This document shows, in pieces, positions 51,736 to 60,033 of a stretch of 64,000 nucleotides of DNA (position 1 is its first letter; each line of letters opens with the position of its first letter). Both the position numbers and the translations under genes were made by a program. Below the pieces are notes generated by a model that was not told the origin of the DNA, searched no databases, and saw nothing but the letters and a program-made list of their open reading frames with translations. The stretch is from Winogradskyella wandonensis (GTDB taxonomy: Bacteria; Bacteroidota; Bacteroidia; Flavobacteriales; Flavobacteriaceae). The stretch covers positions 372,001-436,000 of the forward strand of contig NZ_SMGI01000001.1 in NCBI RefSeq assembly GCF_004346845.1. The letters are read 5' to 3'.

Positions 51736-52878
51736 ATGAAAACAAGAAAATCAGGATTCGTATTTAAGACCTACGAAGCACCAAATCAATCGCCTTTTGA
51801 AAAGCTTTTTGAAATTTTCAAGGAGCTCATCACTTATACATCTGGCGATTTTGATGAAGCTATTGATTGGTTGCGTCAACTCGATAAAGAGTACGAGCTC
51901 ACCACACCAGATTACACTATTGATGATTTTATTGAAGACCTTAAAAATAAAGGGTATATCCGTGAAGAAATAGACCCAACGGGCGAAGGCGACGGTGAAG
52001 GTGATGGCAAAGGTAAATTTGCAATTACAGCTAAGACCGAGCGTGCCATACGTCAACAAGCTTTAGACCACATTTTTGGAAAAATAAAACGAAGCGGCGC
52101 AGGAAACCACAAAAGTAAAGGCGTTGGCATAGGCGATGAGCATACTGGCGATTTTAGAGCTTACCAATTTGGAGATGCTTTAGAAAAAGTATCGATGACC
52201 GAAAGTTTACGAAATGCACAAATCAATAATGGTCTTGGCGACTTCAGTTTAACTGAAGATGATTTGGTGGTAGAAGAAACATTGCACAAAAGCCAGATGA
52301 GTACGGTGTTGATGATAGATATTAGCCACAGTATGATTTTGTATGGCGAAGACCGTATCACGCCAGCAAAAAAAGTCGCCATGGCATTGTCGGAATTAAT
52401 CACAACGCGCTATCCAAAGGATTCTATAGAAATTCTAGTTTTCGGAAACGATGCTTGGCCGATAAAAATTAAAGATTTGCCATATCTTAAAGTTGGCCCA
52501 TATCACACCAATACAGTTGCAGGATTGCAGTTGGCGATGGATATGTTGCGCAGAAAACGAAACACCAACAAACAGATTTTTATGATTACTGATGGTAAAC
52601 CAAGTTGTTTGCGTCTACCAGATGGTCAGTATTATAAAAACTCTAATGGTCTCGACCCTTATATTACCAACAAATGTTATGCTATGGCGCAGCAGGCGAG
52701 ACGTTTGCACATACCAATCACTACATTTATGATTGCAGAAGACCCATATTTAATGCAGTTTGTACGTGAGTTTACACAAGCCAATCGCGGTAAAGCATTC
52801 TATACAGGATTGAAAGGTTTGGGTGAAATGATTTTTGAAGATTACGAGAATAATAGAAAGAAAAGGATTAAGGGTTAA
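51736..52878 (+). CDS. VWA-domain protein (CoxE/MoxR-partner type)
   Basis: About 380 residues. The N-terminal half is helical with a Gly-Asp-rich loop near residue 84 (PTGEGDGEGDGKG). The C-terminal half is a von Willebrand A domain: D195-x-S197-x-S199 forms the MIDAS in MIDISHSM and TDGKPS supplies the last Asp. Start is 51736, since a longer frame begins with TTG. Such VWA proteins pair with MoxR ATPases as chaperone or metal-insertion factors. The MoxR gene lies 108 bases downstream on the same strand, with two repeats between. Confidence 0.8.
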   Translation: MKTRKSGFVFKTYEAPNQSPFEKLFEIFKELITYTSGDFDEAIDWLRQLDKEYELTTPDYTIDDFIEDLKNKGYIREEIDPTGEGDGEGDGKGKFAITAKTERAIRQQALDHIFGKIKRSGAGNHKSKGVGIGDEHTGDFRAYQFGDALEKVSMTESLRNAQINNGLGDFSLTEDDLVVEETLHKSQMSTVLMIDISHSMILYGEDRITPAKKVAMALSELITTRYPKDSIEILVFGNDAWPIKIKDLPYLKVGPYHTNTVAGLQLAMDMLRRKRNTNKQIFMITDGKPSCLRLPDGQYYKNSNGLDPYITNKCYAMAQQARRLHIPITTFMIAEDPYLMQFVREFTQANRGKAFYTGLKGLGEMIFEDYENNRKKRIKG

Positions 52879-52890
52879 AGCCCCATCTAG

Positions 52891-52972
52891 CTTCCCCGAA
52901 GGGGAAGAATAAATACTAATACTAATACTAAAATAATAATGCTGTCACATCGAGCGCAGTCGAGATGTCTCA
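52891..52972. repeat. intergenic repeats between the VWA and MoxR genes
   Basis: CTTCCCC-GAA-GGGGAAG at 52891-52907 is a perfect inverted repeat without a T-run. A tandem ACTAAT hexamer array (about three and a half units) follows at 52912-52932. A single arm of the dispersed palindromic element, TCGAGCGCAGTCGAGA, is at 52942-52972. Confidence 0.75.
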
Positions 52973-52986
52973 ATTGAAAAAAATAT

Positions 52987-54450
52987 ATGAAACTAGAACA
53001 AATTAAAACACTAGGAGAATTAAAACAGTCCGATTATCAACCAAAATCTATAAAGGATGAATTGCGTGATAATTTAATTGAAAACATAAAAAATAAAGTG
53101 ACCACGTTCGAAGGTATTCACGGTTATGAAAATACGGTGATTCCAGAGTTAGAACGGGCGATTTTGTCAAGACACAATATCAATTTATTGGGGTTAAGAG
53201 GTCAAGCAAAAACGCGATTGGCCCGAATGATGGTAAATCTGCTAGATGAGTATATTCCTGTAGTTGAAGGTTCTGAAATTAATGACGACCCATTACAACC
53301 CATTTCAAGATTTGCTACAGAATTAATCGCAGAAAAAGGAGATGATACACCAATCACTTGGTTACATAGAAACGAACGTTTTGCCGAGAAATTAGCAACG
53401 CCAGATGTTACGGTAGCAGATATTATTGGTGATGTTGACCCCATAAAAGCGGCGAATTTAAAATTAAGTTATGCCGATGATAGAGTGATTCATTACGGGA
53501 TGATTCCGAGAGCCAATCGCTGCATTTTTGTAATTAACGAATTACCAGATTTGCAAGCGCGTATTCAGGTCGCATTATTTAATATTCTGCAAGAAGGTGA
53601 TATTCAAATTAGAGGATTTAAATTGCGTTTACCTTTAGATATGCAGTTTGTTTTTACAGCAAATCCTGAAGACTATACCAATCGTGGTAGTATTGTAACA
53701 CCGCTGAAAGATAGAATAGGTTCACAAATTTTAACCCATTACCCAGATACGGTAGACACTGCAAAAACCATTACTGCGCAAGAAGCCAAGTTAGATGAGC
53801 GCCAAGCAACCACTGTTTATGTGCCTGAGCTGGCGAAAGATTTGTTAGAGCAGATTAGTTTTGAAGCTCGCGAAAGCGAATATGTCGATGTGAAAAGTGG
53901 CGTCAGTGCCCGAATGAGTATTACAGCTTTTGAAAATTTATTGAGTACAGCAGAGCGTCGTGCTTTATTGGCTGGTGATTCTGAAACCTCAGTTAGACTT
54001 TCAGATTTTATTGGTGTAATTCCTGCGATAACTGGTAAGGTAGAATTGGTGTATGAAGGCGAACAAGAAGGCGCTGATTTTGTAGCCAATGCATTAATAG
54101 ACGAAGCTATAAAAACTCTATTTCCAAAGTATTTCCCAAAGGTTGAAAAACTACAGAAACAAGATGAAGAAACACCTTATGACGATTTAATTTCTTGGTT
54201 CTTCAATTCGGATGGTTTTGAGCTTTTAGATGACGATAATGATTCAACCTATAAATCTAAACTCGATGAGGTAAAACCATTAGATGCACTTTTGGCAGAT
54301 TACCAACCAGATATAGACCAACGTGATGTCTATTTTGAAAAAGAATTCATACTATGGGGTTTAACCCAATTTAAGAAACTGAGTAAATACCGCTATTCAG
54401 ACGGTCTACAGTTTCAAGACCCTTACGGTAGTTTTATTAATGGATTATAA
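52987..54450 (+). CDS. MoxR/ChlI-like AAA+ ATPase
   Basis: A 487-residue AAA+ ATPase. Walker A is G69-x2-G-x-A-K75-T76 (GLRGQAKT), the MoxR form in which Ala precedes Lys. NRCIFVINELPDL is the Walker B/pre-sensor region and FTANPEDYTNRG resembles the sensor 1 loop of MoxR and magnesium-chelatase I. An RxR-type finger follows, and the C-terminal third is acidic (DDDNDSTYKS). It forms hexamers to work on a partner protein; the VWA protein just upstream fits the MoxR-VWA pair. Substrate unknown. Confidence 0.86.
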   Translation: MKLEQIKTLGELKQSDYQPKSIKDELRDNLIENIKNKVTTFEGIHGYENTVIPELERAILSRHNINLLGLRGQAKTRLARMMVNLLDEYIPVVEGSEINDDPLQPISRFATELIAEKGDDTPITWLHRNERFAEKLATPDVTVADIIGDVDPIKAANLKLSYADDRVIHYGMIPRANRCIFVINELPDLQARIQVALFNILQEGDIQIRGFKLRLPLDMQFVFTANPEDYTNRGSIVTPLKDRIGSQILTHYPDTVDTAKTITAQEAKLDERQATTVYVPELAKDLLEQISFEARESEYVDVKSGVSARMSITAFENLLSTAERRALLAGDSETSVRLSDFIGVIPAITGKVELVYEGEQEGADFVANALIDEAIKTLFPKYFPKVEKLQKQDEETPYDDLISWFFNSDGFELLDDDNDSTYKSKLDEVKPLDALLADYQPDIDQRDVYFEKEFILWGLTQFKKLSKYRYSDGLQFQDPYGSFINGL

Positions 54451-54482
54451 AAAAAGGGAAGCAGTTTTGCTTCCCTTTTTTT
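54448..54482. terminator. bidirectional rho-independent terminator
   Basis: AAAAAGGGAAGCA (54451-54463) and TGCTTCCCTTTTT (54468-54480) form a perfect 13-base stem with a four-base loop, with A and T runs flanking. It lies directly between convergent stops at 54450 and 54481, and starts overlapping the first stop. Confidence 0.92.
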
Positions 54483-55080
54483 AGTTTTTGGGTTCAAAAA
54501 CCCACCATACAACTCCGTTGCTAGGATTAAAGCTTAATTTTAAAGTACCGATTTCGGACTCAATTAAATATTTTCCTTGTATACGGATGTAATTATCTTC
54601 ATCATTAAGATAGGCTCTGTACTTAAGGTCTTCGTATATAAATGTAATTCCGTTACTAAGTTTAAATTTTAGATTTTTTTTACCTTCTATTTCTCTAGAG
54701 TCTGTAACAGAATAGTTGGCTGTAACACCATTACTTTTTATTGAATATTCATCGGAATGATTTTCTTTATAGCTAGAGGTTAATACTTTTTCTACGCGTC
54801 CTTCTTTTAGCTTAAAAACATCCGCTGAGTCCTTCCATGAAGGATAAACATAAAGTGTATAATTACCGTCAATATCTATTTCACCAGGGTCATCACTATT
54901 TTTGAAAATAATGTAGCCATGTTCATTTTTTAATTCAAATTCTGTGCCTGGTGGATACATTTCGTAATCATTCGCTTCGTTAGATTTTGTAATCTTCAAA
55001 TAAGTAGTTTGCGAGTATCCTGCGATACTGATAAATAAGCATAATACTAATGTTGTGAGTTTTGTTTTTTTAGTTTTCAT
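54481..55080 (-). CDS. hypothetical secreted protein
   Basis: A 199-residue protein that I do not recognise. The N-terminus is a signal peptide (LTTLVLCLFISIAGYSQ). The rest is polar and strand-rich (EFELKNEHGYIIFKNSDDPGEIDIDGNYTLYVYP), with repeated aromatic-Lys alternation, suggestive of a small beta-sandwich or jelly-roll outside the cytoplasm. It starts 20 bases after the outer-membrane receptor stop on the same strand, so the two form a pair; it might be a cognate surface-associated partner. No catalytic motif seen. Confidence 0.6.
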   Translation of the reverse strand: MKTKKTKLTTLVLCLFISIAGYSQTTYLKITKSNEANDYEMYPPGTEFELKNEHGYIIFKNSDDPGEIDIDGNYTLYVYPSWKDSADVFKLKEGRVEKVLTSSYKENHSDEYSIKSNGVTANYSVTDSREIEGKKNLKFKLSNGITFIYEDLKYRAYLNDEDNYIRIQGKYLIESEIGTLKLSFNPSNGVVWWVFEPKN

Positions 55081-55100
55081 AATTTCTATTTTTTACTAGT

Positions 55101-57500
55101 TTATATTCTATTTTTTTCGTCTTCAATTCCTGTTTTTCTTTTTTGAGCTTTTTTAATTTCATTTCTACCAAAATTATAAGTGAGATTAATGCGTACTTGT
55201 CTACTATCGTTACCACCATTACCATCAATAAATAAGTCTCCAAATTGTGTAGTCCCTCGCCATGGTGATGTAAATAAGATATCGTTAAAGGCTAATCTAG
55301 CGGTGAGTTTATCATCTAAAAATCGCTTTTGGAAAGCAATGTTTAATGCGCCTAAGCTCTCTGTTTCATAAGTTCCGCCCCAAACAGATGGCGAGTTAAA
55401 CCAACCTGAAATTTCTGCAGTAAGCCCTTTTGAAATCTTAAATGTATTTTGCGCATAAAGACTTAATGTATTTTGTTGTGTCTCTACAAAATCTGGATTT
55501 GTCGCTTCATAGATACTACGGTAAGCATTAAGACTTATATATACATTCCACCAATCATTAAACTTTGTGGGATACGATATACCAAGATTTATAATTTTTT
55601 GATTGGCTACATTTCTTTGGATAATGAAGTTGGTATTGTTTTGTCCTGCTTCAGTAATCTGAGCAAAGAAATCACTAACAAATGTATAGCTGATTGAGGT
55701 GGTTAGTCTGTAATTGTATGTGTGTGATAATTTTAAGTTATCTGTATATTGTGGCTGTAGAAACGGATTTCCTTGTCTAAAAGATAGCTCATCGATTCTG
55801 TACTGAAAAGGATTTAAACTTTGATAATTAGGACGCTGAATACGCTTACTATAATTTAGAGATAAAGTGTTTTTTCTATTAACTTGATACGTTATTCCGC
55901 CGCTAGGAAACCAATTGGTGTAGTTGCGTTCTACACGATTGTTTTGATTGGCTTGAAGACTTGTTAGTTGTCCGTCAGAAACTGTATTCTCCATTCGTAG
56001 ACCAAACTGAATATTTAGTTTTTGAAATTTTCTATTGTAGTTAAAATAGGCAGCATAGATTTGCTCATCATAATCAAAATCATTAGACTGAGATTCATCC
56101 AAATCATTTGCACCGTTAGTTCTATCAAAGGCATCAAAGCTATTTTCTGTATATACTTTAGAGTATTTAAAACCAGTACTTAAAACACCTTTAAGGAAGT
56201 TTTGTTTGTAATCTGCTTGTCCAGATAGGATAGAGATATCAATAGGTGTATCAAAAAATACAATGTTTTCACTGATTACTTGCGTTTCATCTCCATTAAA
56301 ATAGCGGTTGGGTTGTAAATTAAAACGTTCGCTATTGTATTTTCCATAATCTAAATCAATATTTAAAGAGTGTCCAAGGGTGTCTTTGAATCGGTAGTTG
56401 AGGTTAGTAAAAATATTTGAGGTTTTATTATCAGAATCACTTCCCGAGATTAATACTTCATCAGGATTTTGCTGTGTAATTGGTCGGATAGGCGTTCTCG
56501 AATCTGTCTCAGATGAAGAGTTGTTAAAGTTTCCAGTGGTTATGATACCAAATGTAGATTTGGCATTTGCATAGTAGTCAAAACCCAATCTTAAGTTATT
56601 ACTATTATTATCAAAAACACTATTTGAGCGCGCATCAAAGTTGATACTGTTTTGAGTTCGGTTAAGGTTTATAAAACTTGTACTCTTACCAAAATTGTTA
56701 CTATATGTACCATATAAACTTGTCTTTTTGTTTCTATTATTAAAAGATATAGAGTTGTTGTATCTCGCAAAATCTCCAACTGTGAGACCAGATGCAATAC
56801 TACCATTTGTTCCTAAGCTTTTATCTCGTTTTAATTTGATATTGATAATTCCAGCATTACCTTCAGCATCGTAACTCGAAGAAGGTTGTGTTATAATTTC
56901 TATATTGTCTATGTCGCTAGCCTGAAGCGTCTTTAAGAAGTTGACCAAATCCTGACCTCTAAGGACTGATGGTCTATCGTCTATATAGAATAATACACCT
57001 GCTTTTCCCTCTACAATGATACTATCTGAGTTGTCTATAATTATTCCTGGCGCTTTTCGTAATAGTTCAAATCCATTATCACCAATAGCATTAACTGTGT
57101 TGGCAACATTAAAAACAGTTTTATCTGCTTGTACTTGTATCATTGGCCTTTCCGCAACTATGGTTACTTCTTCTAAAGCTTCAGAATCATCTTGCATTAC
57201 TATTTGATCAAAAGTTTTGTTAGTATTCTCTAAATCAAAAGGCTCCGACTTATAATCTTTTAATCCCAAACTTGTTATGAGTAAATAGTAACTACCATTC
57301 TCAATAGATTTAAATAGAAATTCTCCTTTTTCATTAGAGAGTTCTCCTTTAATAAATCCATTGGTTTTAACATCTAAAAGCGAAATAATTGCAGCTTGAA
57401 CGGGTTGTTTGTTTTCTGTAACAATTTTACCGTTTATTGTGTTTTGTGACCATGTTACTCCAAAAACTAAGCTTAGGAGTACGAGAATAAAAGACTTCAT
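55101..57500 (-). CDS. outer-membrane beta-barrel receptor (CarboxypepD_reg-like, TonB-dependent type), module B
   Basis: A 799-residue outer-membrane protein with a signal peptide (VLLSLVFGVTWSQ), a CarboxypepD_reg-like domain (about 20-105), a plug (RKAPGIIIDNSDSIIVEGKAG; ITQPSSSYDAEGNAGIINIK) and a beta-barrel ending in VRINLTYNFGRNEIKK. It is similar in layout to the module A receptor and in turn to SusC-like proteins but without a SusD partner. The divergent kinase-regulator pair starts 188 bases away. It probably binds a peptide or sugar at the surface; cargo unknown. Confidence 0.85.
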   Translation of the reverse strand: MKSFILVLLSLVFGVTWSQNTINGKIVTENKQPVQAAIISLLDVKTNGFIKGELSNEKGEFLFKSIENGSYYLLITSLGLKDYKSEPFDLENTNKTFDQIVMQDDSEALEEVTIVAERPMIQVQADKTVFNVANTVNAIGDNGFELLRKAPGIIIDNSDSIIVEGKAGVLFYIDDRPSVLRGQDLVNFLKTLQASDIDNIEIITQPSSSYDAEGNAGIINIKLKRDKSLGTNGSIASGLTVGDFARYNNSISFNNRNKKTSLYGTYSNNFGKSTSFINLNRTQNSINFDARSNSVFDNNSNNLRLGFDYYANAKSTFGIITTGNFNNSSSETDSRTPIRPITQQNPDEVLISGSDSDNKTSNIFTNLNYRFKDTLGHSLNIDLDYGKYNSERFNLQPNRYFNGDETQVISENIVFFDTPIDISILSGQADYKQNFLKGVLSTGFKYSKVYTENSFDAFDRTNGANDLDESQSNDFDYDEQIYAAYFNYNRKFQKLNIQFGLRMENTVSDGQLTSLQANQNNRVERNYTNWFPSGGITYQVNRKNTLSLNYSKRIQRPNYQSLNPFQYRIDELSFRQGNPFLQPQYTDNLKLSHTYNYRLTTSISYTFVSDFFAQITEAGQNNTNFIIQRNVANQKIINLGISYPTKFNDWWNVYISLNAYRSIYEATNPDFVETQQNTLSLYAQNTFKISKGLTAEISGWFNSPSVWGGTYETESLGALNIAFQKRFLDDKLTARLAFNDILFTSPWRGTTQFGDLFIDGNGGNDSRQVRINLTYNFGRNEIKKAQKRKTGIEDEKNRI

Positions 57501-57585
57501 AATAGTTTGTTTTTAATTTCTGAAGCAAATTTGAAGCATTAACATATTCTATTCACGTCTAAACCGATAAGTAGGGAAATAGAGT

Positions 57586-57609
57586 GATGAGTGGCCAAGT
57601 CCATTCATC
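57586..57609. promoter_or_regulatory. inverted repeat between the module B receptor and its kinase
   Basis: GATGAGTGG (57586-57594), spacer CCAAGT, CCATTCATC (57601-57609); eight of nine positions are complementary. It lies midway in the gap between the receptor ATG and the kinase ATG and may be an operator for either direction. Confidence 0.4.
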
Positions 57610-57661
57610 GGGCTATGGGTCAACTCGTCTTTATTTGTTTAATTAATGATTAGACTTACAT

Positions 57662-57669
57662 TATATTTG
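57662..57669 (+). promoter_or_regulatory. -7 element (TATATTTG) of the module B kinase
   Basis: A perfect TAnnTTTG match 18 bases before the ATG at 57688. TTTG at 57634-57637 is 24 bases upstream, longer than the usual spacing. The element indicates that 57646 is not the translation start. Confidence 0.4.
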
Positions 57670-57687
57670 AGTCATATGAGTACAGTT

Positions 57688-58734
57688 ATGAAGAATATTA
57701 AATTAAAAGAATTAGTAATCATCTTTGGTTTTTACTTATTCTTTTCCGTTTTGTATCGTATTGTATTATGGTATAATATGATGAAGTTTAGAGAAGATGG
57801 TATCTGGGGCTGGGCAAATCCTGAAGGGTATTGGTACATGTCTGGTATGCAATACTTTTTTTATTTTTTAGCATCTATCGTGATTTGGTTCTTAGGAGTG
57901 AGGTTATTAAAAGATAGACCAAAACTTCTTCAAATAGCAGTTGTTGTAATCCTTATACCAATTACCGTATATTTTGTTAGAGAATGGCGTTATTTATTGC
58001 TGGATGCTATGGGTGAAACCCACTTAACTGGCACAGGTTCTGTTTGGGATTGGTATATCCCAACATTATTTATGATGATTCAGTTTGGCTGTTTCTTTGC
58101 ATACCGTTATTTCAAAGAAAACCAGCAAAAATTAAAAATAGAAGGCGAGTTGAAAACAGCTGCTTTAAAAAGCGAACTATCAGCTTTAAAAGCACAGTTA
58201 AATCCACATTTTCTCTACAATATTTTTAATACCATAAGCGCATCAGTACCTCCAGAAAATGAAAAAACAAGGCGTCTTATTGCAGAGCTTTCAGATTTGT
58301 TTAGATACCAATTAAAAGCCTCTCAAGTGGAAAAAGTGCCATTGCGGGAAGAGCTAGAGTTTGTAAATAAATATTTGGCTTTGGAGAAAGAACGATTCCA
58401 AGAACGCTTAAAAGTTAGTATTAATGTTGAGGAGAATTTACTAGATGAGATGGTTCCACCAATGCTGCTTCAGCCATTGGTTGAAAATTCAGTAAAGCAT
58501 GGTCTATCTTCTTTAATCGAAGGCGGAGAGATTTCTATTTCAATATTTAAAAAAGAAGACAAATTACATTTTGAAATTGCAGATACTGGCATTGGAATTG
58601 AAAATAAATTATCGGTTTTTGATAAAGGCATAGGGTTAACTAATACCAAATTGCGTTTAGAAAAAATGTATCAAACGACTCTAAATCTAAGTGATAATAG
58701 TCCTAAAGGCTTAAAAATTAGCTTTACTCTATGA
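57688..58734 (+). CDS. LytS-type histidine kinase (module B)
   Basis: A kinase of about 348 residues. Four membrane helices (about 8-143) are followed by the catalytic core with phospho-acceptor H174 in LNPHFLYNIFNTISASV, then RLIAELSDLFRYQL, N-box VENSVKHG, and G-boxes DTGIGIENK and GIGLTNTKLRLEKMY. It has a G1 box (DTGIG) that the other two kinases lack. The start 57688 (MKNIKLK) is preferred over 57646 or 57676 because a promoter -7 element lies at 57662-57669. It overlaps the regulator by four bases and is divergent from the receptor gene. Confidence 0.86.
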   Translation: MKNIKLKELVIIFGFYLFFSVLYRIVLWYNMMKFREDGIWGWANPEGYWYMSGMQYFFYFLASIVIWFLGVRLLKDRPKLLQIAVVVILIPITVYFVREWRYLLLDAMGETHLTGTGSVWDWYIPTLFMMIQFGCFFAYRYFKENQQKLKIEGELKTAALKSELSALKAQLNPHFLYNIFNTISASVPPENEKTRRLIAELSDLFRYQLKASQVEKVPLREELEFVNKYLALEKERFQERLKVSINVEENLLDEMVPPMLLQPLVENSVKHGLSSLIEGGEISISIFKKEDKLHFEIADTGIGIENKLSVFDKGIGLTNTKLRLEKMYQTTLNLSDNSPKGLKISFTL

Positions 58735-59459
58735 AAAAGGTAGTTATAATTGATGACGAAGCATCAGGACGTCAGTTGATAAAGCAATACCTAGAAGACT
58801 ACCCAGAATTAATCCTTCTTGGTGAAGCCAATAATGGTGTTGATGCTGTAAAAATTATTAATAAGTTTAAACCCGATTTGGTATTTTTGGATATTCAAAT
58901 GCCAGGAATGACCGGGTTTGATGTGCTCACACATTTAGAAGAGTTGCCTCAAATTATTTTCTCAACCGCTTACGACCAATATGCGCTTAAAGCCTTTGAA
59001 GTCCATGCTGTAGATTATCTCTTAAAACCTTATACTAAAGAACGTTTTAAAATGGCTGTAGACAAACTGAAAGAAAATGTACAAGTCAATAAGGCTAGAC
59101 CATTAGCAGAAAGTTTATTGATGGATACACCAATATATCCTGAACGTATTTTGGTCCAGAGCCAAAACAAATTGGTGACAATTGCAGTTGAAGATGTAAT
59201 TAGAATTGAAGCCTACGGAGATTATTCGAAGTTAGTGACTGAAGCAAAAACTTATGTGAGTAATTATGGAATCTCTACGCTAGAAGAAAAGTTGAATGAA
59301 TCTATTTTTATAAGAATACACCGTTCATCTATTATTAATCTCAATGCGGTAAAAGAGCTAAATAAGTACACAAAAAGTTACGATGTAACCATGAAAAACG
59401 GAGATGTAGTTAGGGTAAGTAGAGGTTATATGGAGAATATAAAAAAGCTAATGTTTTAG
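58731..59459 (+). CDS. LytTR-family response regulator (module B)
   Basis: A 242-residue regulator. The receiver has D8-D9, phospho-acceptor D54 in VFLDIQMPGMTG and DYLLKPY. The LytTR domain (about 140-242) has ILVQSQNKLVTIAVEDV, IRIHRSSIINLNAVKEL and VRVSRGYMENIKK. It overlaps the kinase by four bases, and its stop is immediately adjacent to the stop of the convergent YdeI-like gene. It probably regulates the divergent receptor gene. Confidence 0.9.
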   Translation: MKKVVIIDDEASGRQLIKQYLEDYPELILLGEANNGVDAVKIINKFKPDLVFLDIQMPGMTGFDVLTHLEELPQIIFSTAYDQYALKAFEVHAVDYLLKPYTKERFKMAVDKLKENVQVNKARPLAESLLMDTPIYPERILVQSQNKLVTIAVEDVIRIEAYGDYSKLVTEAKTYVSNYGISTLEEKLNESIFIRIHRSSIINLNAVKELNKYTKSYDVTMKNGDVVRVSRGYMENIKKLMF

Positions 59460-60032
59460 CTACCAAGCATTCCTACTTTTAATATTAGCCTCGCAGAGCC
59501 TTATGATTTCTGCAATTCTTTTTTGTTTGGTGTCTTCGCGCTTGGCACTATTTAACCAAGATAGATAACTTTTTCTGTAGCCTTTGGAGAAGTTTTGATA
59601 ATTTTCAAATGCTCGTGGATTTTTATCAAACGCTTGTTGAAGATTATCTGGTATGACGCCATTTTCAACATCATCCATCGCCGTCCAAGTTCCAGTTTTT
59701 TTGGCGAGGTCAATCATTTTATAACCTGCCTCTTGGATTAATCCTGCGGCTTCTAGTTCGTCAATATACTTTTTGTTGAGTGCACTCCAAGTACTCTTAG
59801 GATTACGTTGCGTGAAATATTGGATACGTTTTCCGCCACCAAGACTTTTTACAGTAGCATCAATCCATCCAAAGCAAAGCGCAACTTTTACAGCCTCTTC
59901 CCAACGCATGGTTGGTATTTTGGTTTCTAGTTTGTAAAACACCAGATAAACCGCTTTTTCCTTAGTATGATTAGCGAGGAGCCAATCGTACCATTCTACA
60001 TCACGTTGAAAATAGAGCTCTGGAAACTTCAT
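59460..60032 (-). CDS. YdeI/OmpD-associated family protein
   Basis: A 190-residue cytoplasmic protein of the YdeI family. LYFQRDVEWYDWLLANHTKE, then VALCFGWIDATVKSLGGGKRIQYFTQRNPKSTWSALNKKYIDEL, and FSKGYRKSYLSWLNSAKREDTKQKRIAEIIRLC form the complete family pattern, including the terminal Rx2RI-type helix. In E. coli the family is linked to antimicrobial peptide and acid response; the biochemical role is unknown. It sits one base after the convergent regulator gene, and M1 peptidase follows. Confidence 0.85.
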   Translation of the reverse strand: MKFPELYFQRDVEWYDWLLANHTKEKAVYLVFYKLETKIPTMRWEEAVKVALCFGWIDATVKSLGGGKRIQYFTQRNPKSTWSALNKKYIDELEAAGLIQEAGYKMIDLAKKTGTWTAMDDVENGVIPDNLQQAFDKNPRAFENYQNFSKGYRKSYLSWLNSAKREDTKQKRIAEIIRLCEANIKSRNAW

Positions 60033-60033
60033 T

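Noticed and set aside
52891-52907. CTTCCCCGAAGGGGAAG as a terminator
   Set aside because: The stem is perfect but no T-run follows on either strand; it looks like a repeat element.
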